A stretch of DNA of 64,000 bases, from NCBI GenBank assembly GCA_907163375.1, contig CAJQUW010000883.1:1-64000 (forward strand), given 5' to 3'. Positions 46,484-56,060 of this stretch are shown piece by piece; positions within the stretch are counted from its first letter, which is position 1, and every line of letters starts with the position of its first letter. A model generated the notes under the pieces. That model was not told the origin of the DNA, did no database searches, and was given only the letters and a program-made list of their open reading frames with translations. Position numbers and translations under genes: made by a program. The stretch comes from Prostheceraeus crozeri (lineage: Eukaryota > Platyhelminthes > Polycladida > Euryleptidae).

Positions 46484-47780
46484 GAATGATCATGAGAAGG
46501 TGTGGACCTACTTTGGTTGCAAGTGAAGCAGGATCATTTATGTTTTGCCGACGTTGTGAAGTTGTGTTGCAAAGAAAATGTACAATTCGCATATTGCTGG
46601 AAACATTCAAGGATTTCATGAGTTGTTTCACAGGTCATTGCTGTCTGTTGCGTGTTACGTTGTTGCACCCTATGGAGTATTATCATGAGAAGGTGTGGAC
46701 AGACTTTGGTTGCAACTGAGCCAGAAGGTTTTTCTTGACGATGTGAAATCATGTTGCGAAGAAAATGACGTGAAAAAAATTCGAGAGATGATGGAAAATT
46801 AAGATGATTGCATGAGTTGTTTCTCAGGTCAGAGTCGCCGGTTGGATGTTGGTTTGCAAAGTCGTTTAGAGAATGGTGATAAGAGGGTATGAAAAGACTT
46901 TGGTTGCAAAAGAAGCGGAATCACTAACGTTTTACTGAAGCCATGAAGTTGTATTCATGATGCGAAGAAAACGACGTGAAAAAAATTCGAGAGATGATGG
47001 AAAATTCCGATGATTGCATGAGTTGCTTCTCAGGTCAGAGTCGCCGGTTGGATGTTGGTTTGCAAAGTCGTTTAGAGAATGGTGATAAGAAGGTGTGGAC
47101 AGATTGGTTGCAACTGAGCCAGAATCATCAAGTTTTTTCTCGACGATGTGAAGTCATGTTGCGAAGAAAATGACGTGAAAAAAATTCGAGAGATGATGGA
47201 AAATTAAGATGATTGCATGAGTTGCTTCTCAGGTCATTGCTGTCCGTTGCTTGTTGCGTTGTAGCACCCTATCGAGTATTATCATGAGAAGGTATGAACA
47301 GACTTTGGCTGCAATTGAAGTGGAATCACTAATGTTTTTCTTGACAATCTGAAATCATGTAGCGAAGAAAATGACGTGAAATGCGAGAGATGATGGAAAA
47401 TTAAGATGATTGCATAGGTTGTTTCACTGGTCCTTGCTGTCCGTTGCTTGTTGCGTTGTAGCACCCTATCGAGTATTATCATGAGAAGGTGTGGACAGAC
47501 TTTGGTTGCAATTCAGTTAGGGTAACAAATGTCTTGCTGACGTCATGAAGCTGTGTTGCGAAGATAATATGTAAAAGTTTAAAAATTGGTTCGATGATTG
47601 CATGACACAAACATTGACACAAAACATTCCATGATTGCATGAATTGTTTTTCTTGTCAGAGTCACCGGTTGGTTGCCGTTTTTGTAATGTCGTTTTGAGA
47701 ATCGTCATGTGAAAGTGTGGGCAGTCTTTGCTTGCAATTGAGCCAGAATCACTCATGTTTTTCTTGACGTTTTAAAGGTG
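46484..47780. repeat. about 200-bp tandem repeat array, six to seven units
   Basis: Units start at about 46489, 46680, 46878, 47083, 47280, 47476 and 47705. Each opens with a variant of ATCATGAGAAGGTGTGGACA and ACTTTGGTTGCAA. Within each unit a GACG-TGTGAAGT block, GCGAAGAAAATG and TTGCATGAGTTG follow in order. The period is 190-230 bp. The open frames seen on both strands arise from the repeat. Confidence 0.88.
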
Positions 47781-48181
47781 TTGTGTATTTTTTTTGTCAA
47801 CGATGAGGCATGCTGAAAACTCAATTGATAGTGTATTATTTAAACAAACGGATTGAAATACTTTTTTGCTAACTCTACTGTGCAAGCTCGTGTATAACAC
47901 GGTATGAAACTCATATTTGGAGAGTATGGTTTTAGAAGGTGGCTTTGGGAAAATGTACTATGAAAGATTGTACAACTATGTAAAAAACCTAGTTTTCAGG
48001 GAGCACTATTCTGAATGAAGTCCTCTTGGCATCTTCCAAACATTTTTGCTCTTTTCCTGATGTCATTTTTTATAGGTTCCGGTGCCATGTTGGTGCTCCT
48101 TTTTGGTAGAATTACAGCACAAGACCAAAACTCATTTTGATTATTTTCAACAATTTGAAATTTCGGAAATACAATGGGAAA
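47781..48181. other. no gene recognised
   Basis: No supported feature. Confidence 0.35.
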
Positions 48182-48259
48182 TTAAATGGGACCCACTACG
48201 TAAAGGAGGAAGTATAAAAAAATTATACTTCCGGTCCCCTACGTAGTGGGTCCCATTTA
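48182..48259. mobile_element. 78-bp hairpin flanked by TTAA
   Basis: TTAAATGGGACCCACTACGT on the left meets its inverse ACGTAGTGGGTCCCATTTAA on the right. The arms are about 34 bp, with small differences, round a tiny loop of A and T. The TTAA at each end is the target site of piggyBac-type elements, so this may be a minimal piggyBac MITE. A structured RNA is possible. Confidence 0.6.
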
Positions 48260-48654
48260 ACAAAAACGGGTGGTCGTATCTGACCTCACTACAGAATGCA
48301 TATCATGCAGCAGAAAAAGTCCGCAAAGATGCGAAGGAGCTGTGGCAGGCAGTGTGTCTAAAAAGGCAGATTTTCAATCATTAGGCCATGCTTTCAGCAT
48401 CTATTGAACTAGCTTCCTATACTTTGTATGCCCTATCTGGAGTTCTCAGCTTTCATTCGCTCATGCGTTCTTATGGACTTGAATCCGCCGAATTGAATGG
48501 ACTTGAATCCGTCATTCCTTAATCTCCGAAATGTGCTCTCGTTCGCAAATGGCACCTTCCTCCAAATTTCTCTCCACTCGCAATTTTTTACAACCAATCT
48601 TTCTCTTGTTCTCGCTACGAATGGTCTCCGTATCCTCATACCGGCCTAACATTG
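48260..48654. other. no gene recognised
   Basis: Frames on both strands overlap here, but none can be assigned. Confidence 0.35.
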
Positions 48655-48742
48655 CGCAGACTGTTGTAGACCGCTGCAGAAGACAATCGCTCATTTCACG
48701 CAGACTGTTGTAGACCGCTGCAGAAGACAATCGCTCATTTCA
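48655..48742. repeat. 44-bp perfect tandem duplication
   Basis: The 44-bp unit starting CGCAGACTGTTGTAGACCGC occurs twice in direct succession without a mismatch. It is either a recent slippage event or an assembly stutter. Confidence 0.9.
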
Positions 48743-50180
48743 TATCTTTAGTAACTCTACTGTGGATGAAGTTTTGCTATTCGGAAGATAGAGCCTAAGC
48801 AGTGGGCGGTTGCTGCGTGCGTTGGATTTCTTTACTATCAGTAGAGCATTTTATATTCACTAAGTCTCACTTTGAGTCTCGTTCTCTCTACCCTAAAATT
48901 ATTCGTTTGCTAAAAGTGAGATGTTAAACAAATTCTGATATTGACATCCTCATTACTGAAAAGCCAAAAGCCTTTACCATAAGCTATCTTTTCTTTTTCC
49001 CATCATTTTTCTCTTTCAATTTTATTTCTCATTTGTACTGTCTTCATTATTTGATCGTGCAAGCATGCTTGGGTACAGTTAGATTCAAAATCAAAGCTTT
49101 CTGATACTTGTGCATCTTATAGCATTCATAGAAATATATTTCAATTCAATGACTAACTTTTTCATGCCATATAGAGTGTTCAATGTTTTCATGAATATAT
49201 TCAAATTGGCAATTTTATAACGATGTCACCTATTAACATTAGAAAGCAATTCAAAAGGTGACAGACATTTTTGGGATTAGTGTATATTAAAACGGAGGAC
49301 ACAAATGGGAAGTTGTAGCTCCATTGAAAATGCATCGAAATTGGCGGACATAAATTGGAAATTTCTGATTTATGTCCTCCAACCTTGATAGAATGCTATG
49401 GTGTGAAGACGTGAATCGGTCTAATTATTTACAAATCATTCAAATTATTTACACAATTGTGCTATTTTAATCTTTTTGCAGTTATAGACACCATTTAAAT
49501 TGTCATTGTATCTTTATTTCAATAATACATGTACTATGCAAGCCTACCAAATCTGTGAAGCCAGATAAATTAAAGCAGGTTATTGCGTTTCCATCTAAAG
49601 GCTATGTAGCACTACTTAAACCCCGCCCTGGGATTCGATGGCTATGGATGTCATGTATTATTTTATCCTTAACGCATGTTCATTCCCATTATATATATGA
49701 GACTCCATCTTTCAAGGGAGTGCTTTATTTCTAACCAGAATTATTTAATTTATCATAGAAATTGGTGGTGCAAGCACGAAATATACCTAGGACTCTGAAA
49801 TAAGAGTTGCCGTAAATCACAGATATTTGTCATATATTTAGGATAATTTGAGACAAAATGAGGATATATCTATGGTAAACTGAACTTTATTTTCCTTGCC
49901 GATGCTTCATTTTCCAAGAGAAAATATAGCACTGCTTTAAAATGGCAAACATGCTTTAAATCAGATTGAGAGAGAGAGCACTTTTTTCTCATACTTGAAG
50001 AAAATAAAGTCCTCTTAAATATTCGTAATAAGTACTCTATTTCATACATATTGCACTTTACGCTTGGTATTCCGTTGGTATCTGAATCGGCGACTTCTGA
50101 AAATATCCGAAAGTCTGTGAACAGAAAAACTTCGTTAATACTCGAATAAGTCTCTAATACCAGTTACAGTCATTTTATCT
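48743..50180. other. no gene recognised; 3' side of peptide gene B
   Basis: No exon is recognised. A minus-strand AATAAA lies at about 49887-49892, roughly 290 bp past the stop codon of the peptide precursor, and could be its poly(A) signal. Confidence 0.35.
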
Positions 50181-50388
50181 TTATAACAGTCGTTGAAAAT
50201 GGGAGCGTTTTCCTCTCCGTCCTGTACCATATCTCTCCTTCCATGCGCGCTTGGAAATGGCAGAATTCAAAGTATTTTCGAGTAACACATCATCATCATC
50301 ATACCCTTGATACTGATCACATATCCAGGAGGCTCCGATGACGGACACACATACAACCAAGAAAATGACTGCGATCTTTGATGACATC
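50181..50388 (-). CDS. secreted amidated-peptide precursor, paralogue B
   Basis: A 68-residue precursor. Residues 1-19 (MSSKIAVIFLVVCVSVIGA) form a signal peptide. An acidic spacer with DDDD (30-33) follows. Lys46-Arg47 precedes AWKERYGTGRR (48-58), then Gly59 and Lys60-Arg61, leaving a short basic tail SHFQRLL. The predicted product is an 11-residue amidated peptide that differs from paralogue A at only two positions (Gly for Thr, Arg for Lys). The flanking spacers have diverged almost completely, which indicates selection on the peptide. The start follows a splice acceptor (TTTTTCGTTTCAG) by one base, exactly as in paralogue A. Same strand, 27 kb apart: a tandem duplication split by transposons. 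Confidence 0.75.
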
Positions 50389-50504
50389 CTGAAACGAAAA
50401 AGGATCGATGAAAGAATGACTAATGAATGACTTTTAGAGAGCTGTTGCGGAGAACTTGTTGATATTTGAACATACGCAGTAAAAGAATCAACGATTTACC
50501 ATGT
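50389..50504. other. start of the upstream intron of peptide gene B
   Basis: It follows the acceptor on the minus strand. No upstream exon is recognised. Confidence 0.4.
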
Positions 50505-50910
50505 TGAAACCCTTAGAGTAAGTTTATTAGCAGCAAACATGCTTCAGTAGGCAAGCTACCATCATCAGTGACAACGGTCAGTAAACAAGGATGCAATATA
50601 TACAGTGCGAATTAGACAAGAAAAATCAGTATAGGAAAAGCGGCTGTGATTGGCTGCGGTTATTCAAGATAATTTTAAAATTCTCATTCGCACTCCATAC
50701 ACGAAAATTGCTGAATCATTGTATTTAAAGTCATTCCTTCATTCACAGTACCTAATGAATAACCGCAGCCAATCACAGCCGCTTTTCCTATATTGATTTT
50801 TCTTGTCTCATTCGCACTGTATATATTGCATCCTTGTTTATTGACCGTTGTCACTGATGATGGTAGCTTGCCTACTGAAGCATGTTTGCTGCTAATAAAC
50901 CTATCAAAAG
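50505..50910. mobile_element. 400-bp foldback with hammerhead-like arms (Penelope-like)
   Basis: The arms (about 50515-50670 and 50750-50905) are inverse copies at about 95%, with GCAAGCTACCATCATCAGTG on the left and its complement on the right. Read outward, each arm holds CTGATGA, a GTAG/CTAC hairpin and GAAGCATG, then AATAAA. This is the hammerhead-like layout seen at other Penelope-type ends. The high arm identity suggests a fairly recent event. Confidence 0.65.
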
Positions 50911-50929
50911 CTTGCGGCTTCTCACTGTC

Positions 50930-51479
50930 CATAGAGTAAGCATGACAGGTGGAGTAGCAACTCAGTATTAGTTAAATTCCCAATATGTATGCAGTTTCGA
51001 TTTTATTAGATGAACTCGAGTTGAGACCCAATAACAAATGTGAGATATGCGAATTTTTGCAGATTTGGAGATATTACCACAGAATTGACTGATCATGATA
51101 GCAATGCAGAAGGAATGATTGTATTTTGCAAATGCTCCGTGTGATGGCAACCTTGGAGAGGCAATGTTTGCTAAATTAACAATTCGAGGGTTGCTATTTC
51201 TTCGATGTTCAGCCGTAGAAATAAGAGTATTTTCTAAGCTTGATCATATCACAAACTACCTGCCACTAAAAGAGCAAAATATCACAATCAAAGCCCATGA
51301 TCATAATTGACTTGGAACAGATGTAAATGAATTCACATTACAATTCAGATTCAAGAAATGAAACCTTGAATTGGAGAATGATCAAGCTCATGCCGATGAA
51401 AATTGAATTTGAAATTTGAAATTTTAGCTAAGATGCGCAATTAGATCTCACCTTTTCCATCAAGACTTGCATGATAATT
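50930..51479 (+). mobile_element. CATAGAGTA-family MITE, copy 6 (right part missing)
   Basis: It starts CATAGAGTAAGCATGAC and follows the family consensus to about 51478. There it is interrupted by a hAT-like sequence. The right terminus is not found beyond it. Confidence 0.78.
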
Positions 51480-51640
51480 AGTGTTGTGCGGTTAGACAAA
51501 TTTCTTAACCGTAACCGACCGTACAGAAAACGTCCGTAACCGTAACCATGGGATTTTTAACCGCAACCAACCGTAACCATTGGATTTTTTAACCGTAACC
51601 GACCGATAACCGCAAAAACATATATCCAACTGTTGATCGT
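51480..51640. mobile_element. hAT-like MITE fragment rich in AACCGTAACC
   Basis: It starts TAGTGTTGTGCGGTTAGAC and carries six or so AACCGTAACC / AACCGACCG repeats. This pattern is typical of subterminal repeats in hAT-type MITEs. The right end could not be placed. The repeats are irregular and internal, so telomeric origin is unlikely. Confidence 0.45.
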
Positions 51641-51739
51641 ATGAACGTAAAGGCTCGTTGAGTCAAAATCAGTCTAAATCAGTTATATTACTGGTCATCG
51701 TAATAAACCGCAACTTAATAAATGTCAGTCACCATTGTG

Positions 51740-51900
51740 TCGAAATATTTTTTCACTGATCACAATTGCAATGACAGCTGATGATGGTGATGGTGGGGAC
51801 TTGATCCTGACAATTGACATCCGTCGTATATAAGCAATCGTAGCTCAGTTAGTAGGGCACAGTTCTACATGCAGATAGATTGGAGTTGTGGGTTAGAAGC
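51740..51900 (+). repeat. tRNA-Thr-like SINE, copy 3 (degraded)
   Basis: It carries the shared head GACTTGATCCTGACAATTGACA, then GTAGCTCAGTTAGTAGGGCA (box A region). The anticodon arm and box B are decayed. The head-to-tRNA order is the same as in the copies at 17365 and 21027. Confidence 0.65.
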
Positions 51901-54039
51901 AAGTAACAATAGTATAATTGAATTATTTAGGGAATTTGTAGCATGGCCTTAAGCAACATGTTTTTCTCCACACGTTTGAGCAAAATCAACCCATATCTAC
52001 TGGTCTCAATCTCAATTGTACAAGTCAGAATAATGGCACATCAGGTAATAGTACACGCTCTCTCGCATCCTGCTGGATCCGGGTCAGGGGTTGCAGAGGA
52101 AGGGCATGGAGGTACGACTTCTGTTAACAGAAAAAATTTAGTGGTCTGAATCAACGATGTCTATGTCACTCATCCAATGAGATTGCATTACTAGGAGTCG
52201 ACTGTTTTCTGGATATACCTGCATATATATCACATTCCATGAGCTACAAGCATGAACGAGTCTCATGAACACAGCAATCGACAAGAGGATGAGATGAATA
52301 ACGAGATCGGAATCACGTCTCAATGATGACTTCTATGAAAAAAGAGCTTTGTGTAAAAATGTGTAGCCTGCAAGGCACATGCAACTGGATACCGTGAGAG
52401 CTGTCATGGAACATGAATTGCGTTTGTTTGGGTGAATTTTCCAATACTGACAGAACTGTTTTGAATAATTGTCTCACAGATCATGTCAGTCAAAAGGCTC
52501 CGAGGTTTTTAGTCCACCTGCTATGCGTGTGGCATTGAGCGCTAAAAATTGTGTAATAAAAACTACATTGACATATTATTTTTAGAGATTGGAAAGAGCC
52601 AAGTGAATTGGTAGAATTTGTCAATAATTGCTAATTAGTGCAATATATTTCTCCTACTATCCGTAGGTATCATCAGGCAGTAGGTGAATGATTTACAGAA
52701 TAAAATTTGAAATTCACATCAAAATATATATAAAAAAAGATATACAAAATATACAAAACTATGGTAAGAGAAGAGAAGAGAAGGAGCTATGCGGCAGGTA
52801 ATAAAGGGTTACATAGTACCAACAGCATTTATAGTAAACGACCTGACTGGAAGAAAAATGGAAGAAATGGGATGTGAATTAAAAATGTGATTACTGTGGA
52901 ATAACAAAGTCAATGAAAGAGGAAATCTCTAGACTAACTGTCAAGTTCGTGTCTTGAGTTGATCTTAGGTTGTAACTTGTTAATGTAATAGGCTTCTCTC
53001 AAACGAAAGTTGGAGAGTTGACTATATTCTATATATTATTCCCAATTGACTACATATGGAAGTTTATACATGTTTATCTATTCTGTCGGTTTTGATCTCA
53101 TACCATCTTTCAAAAAGTCGGTTGATTATGTAATCGGTAGTTATTCTGTCAGCCAAATTTCAGCTAATCAAATGAAATGAGATTGAAAAATTAAACATCT
53201 GTTCAATAAACTTCAATATCGATAAATACCACATTCAAAAAATGCCGAATATTCAGCAATCTTCCTATCAGTCGGATAGCCCTTTTTATGGTGGGCTCGA
53301 CTTCTCTTCGAAAAATGTAGAACTTGAAAGCTACATGTGAGTGCTTGAGTTTACATAAGGATAATTCTAAGACCTTCATTTGATTAAATATGATTTAACA
53401 TACAGCGGCAAACACTATTTGTTGTATACATTCATTCTGCTATCTCATTCTCATCATTGTATGGGAAAAACAAGTGGCAAATAATTTTTTGCCACCCTAT
53501 CAAAAAGTGGCAAAAATTCATAATTTTCGAGTGACACGCTTGATTCCAGCGGCGGACGATCCTACCGAACGAATTTTTCGGCATCCGATGACGTTATTAC
53601 AAAACAGATTAATTTTTGAAGCCGAGTAATGTCGAGATGCTGACCTTGGATAGTAAATTGTAGATAGCGCTGACATTGCTTCGAATCTGTCTACATTTCT
53701 TGTTGTGTTGAAGTATTTGGAATAAAGAGAAAAAAAATCAAGTTCCACCTTTGGTATATGTGATTTTGAAAGAATCAATTAAGTACTCGTCCTTTCGTCC
53801 TTAACTGACAACTGTCATTGTAATTTCTTGCCAAGTTTGCTGCATATAATTTATGATTCCATCTAGGTTTAAAGAATTCCATTAGAGACTTCTATTCAGT
53901 TTAATTTCATTGACACACCGGTCAAGTATGATGAGAGTCACTTGTAAGTATTGGGAAAATGTATAGCCTATAGGTCTATGTAAGACTGCTTCAATTTCTT
54001 AAGCGTTATTAGAATATTCTTCGAAATTTGCATTGAATT
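51901..54039. other. no gene recognised
   Basis: A 2.1-kb AT-rich stretch without a supported exon or repeat. Frames of 60-86 codons show no domain. Confidence 0.4.
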
Positions 54040-54061
54040 TCAGAAGATATGAACATTTATT

Positions 54062-54235
54062 ATGAAAGATAGAGGCCCAACCTTCAAGATGTTGGAATTT
54101 CAATTGACAAAAGCACGACAATCTAGAGTGCGAAGCAAACTATATTTCATCACGGTTTTATTTGTCGCTACAGCGTATCTTTTAAAAAATTTCGGTGCAC
54201 CGTTTATCATACCCGGTGAACCGGTCAGAGCAGAT
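54062..54235 (+). CDS. possible first coding exon of a type II membrane protein
   Basis: After an acceptor-like TTGAATTTCAG (to about 54045) an ATG opens MKDRGPTFKMLEFQLTKARQ followed by SRVRSKLYF and a 17-20 residue hydrophobic helix (ITVLFVATAYLLKNFG). A basic cytosolic stub with one signal anchor is usual for Golgi glycosyl- and sulfotransferases. A candidate donor (GTCAGAGC) lies near 54223. No catalytic exon was found downstream in the window, so this is tentative. Confidence 0.25.
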
Positions 54236-54474
54236 CAGTGTTTCCAACACAGCGCTGATGCGTGGAAATGGCGCGGAATTCAGGAATCATCCACGCAGCG
54301 CGGAAATTTAAGTCTTTCTTGCGCAAGGGAGATTTTTATTCATTTTGGTGCAAATTGAAAAGTGATGCAAAGTTTGATTATGATTTTCAGTGTCCCTGAT
54401 AGTCACTAATTTTTGCAATGACCTACCATGTCATGGTTTCGTGTCTGTCTATGTGTGTGATATCACCACATGTG

Positions 54475-54712
54475 GTACCGGCGCTGTGGCCTTGTGGTAG
54501 AGTGTTCGCTCTGCGTCCGGGAGACCTTGGTTCAAAATCTTGGTCGGGTCAAACCTAAGACTTTTAAAATAGGTACACTCTTCATTCTTGCTAAACACTC
54601 AGCACGAAAAAGAATGAGAGTGGTAAATGACAACTCGGCCACATGGAAGAAAGGCTCCGTGCCAAATGTGCTTCCGAGTATAAACAACGTTCATTTTCAT
54701 TTTCATTTGATA
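54475..54712 (+). repeat. tRNA-derived SINE of the common invertebrate type
   Basis: Box A-like TGGCCTTGTGGTAGAGTG and box B-like GGTTCAAAATC lie 45 bp apart. They are followed by GACTTTTAAAATAGGTAC, a body with AAATGACAACTCGGCCACAT, and an ATTTTC tail. This arrangement is widespread in marine invertebrate genomes. The element looks complete at about 240 bp. Confidence 0.8.
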
Positions 54713-55399
54713 TCTGTGGAAAGCAAAGCTTCAAATTATTCAAATTTATCAAACATTCGAAGATTCGTCTATTCACGATCACTGTAGATCATCATGTGAT
54801 AAAAGCTGAAACGTTAGGGGCGAAAAAGTAGCCTTCGCTCCTATAGCTGATATTGGTGAAGTGAAATACTTAGACCAATGCTGCACCTCACCAGGGAGCT
54901 AAAATATCTGTTACAATACTGGAGAGGAGATGAAAGAAAACAACATCGATGAATGTCAATTTTCGCTGATATTTACTGTTTTTAATGGCATTTAACTGCT
55001 CGATTTTTGAAGTAAAGTTTCACCTTGTGATTTACAGTGATTGGGATCCATCCACTCGTTGTATTCGCGCGAATCTGAAATAATATACTATATACGTACA
55101 AACCCACTCATAAGTTTTGAGCTGGATCAGTAATCATGTCTATTTCAGATGAATGTTATACATTAAATCATTTATTGCAACCTGTCTAAGATCTGGTTAT
55201 ATGTGAGGCAAGATTCTGTCAAAGGAATAGGTCTGCTCCCATTACATAGGCGTACAAGTGCTACTGCACATGCAAATGCTATAAAGATCATAATTTCAAA
55301 AGTAGTTGAGAAGTTCTTCTGCAAAGAAAGTCAGCATCTGGTGTTCTCATATTTAGCTGAAATTTTAGTTTGAATCCGTCTGTCCGTGCTTTCATGCAG
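54713..55399. other. no gene recognised
   Basis: No supported feature. Confidence 0.35.
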
Positions 55400-56060
55400 A
55401 CATCTTACTTTTTTCTACGATATTGCTGCCCAACCTGCTTCAGTCGCTGTCCAAAGTGTCCTTATCAAGGGTCGCTGAATTGAACTGTTTCACATCATCC
55501 TACAAGTGCTGGATCAAATTATGATCTGCGCTTTGTGCTGGCCAGTCTGCAAGTGGTATATGAGTTCTATTTTCACATATTGACAACTCGAATGAGATGT
55601 GTGGCATAAGGCACCATCGCACCGAAAATATATCGACTGGTCATAATGCCAATAATGGCAGCATCTTCTGGAGCTCCCGAGAATCGACTTTTCCGTTGCA
55701 TCGCACAAGTTGAAGCACTCCATCAGAGAGAACTATTCACCAGGCCAGAATGAACCGATAGAACTCAACGCTTTTTGTGAAGCATCGAAGACTTTGAATA
55801 ATTAATCTTTCACCAGTACCCCTCCAAACATAGTCCCTCTGTCGTGATGCAGATGCAAACAAAATTCATAAGTAAAAACGATCTGATTCCAGTTTAGTTA
55901 AGTTCATTCGTTATTTTTTCTACACTAATCAAGACACTTTCATTGGCTTGCTTGTAAACAAGGGCTTTCGGGCGGCTATTCCAAGAATGTGATTTCGTCG
56001 AGTGGAATCTTTCACGGTGTTCAAAGAATCAATTGACGTCGAGTGTTCATAGAAATGCTC
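55400..56060 (-). pseudogene. Tc1/mariner transposase relic
   Basis: Minus-strand pieces include STRRNHILGIAARKPLFTSK (typical of the second DNA-binding part), a VWRGTGER stretch in place of the usual VWRRPGE, and DWPAQSADHNLIQHL in place of DWPAQSPDLNPIEHL. Order and spacing fit a Tc1 transposase, but many stops and frame changes show that it is old. TIRs are not identified. Confidence 0.65.

Noticed and set aside
46474-47756. Cys-containing frames on both strands
   Set aside because: By-products of a 200-bp tandem repeat. Frames are not kept between units.
51490-51620. AACCGTAACC repeats as interstitial telomere DNA
   Set aside because: Units are irregular, mixed with AACCGACCG, and begin at a hAT-like terminus.
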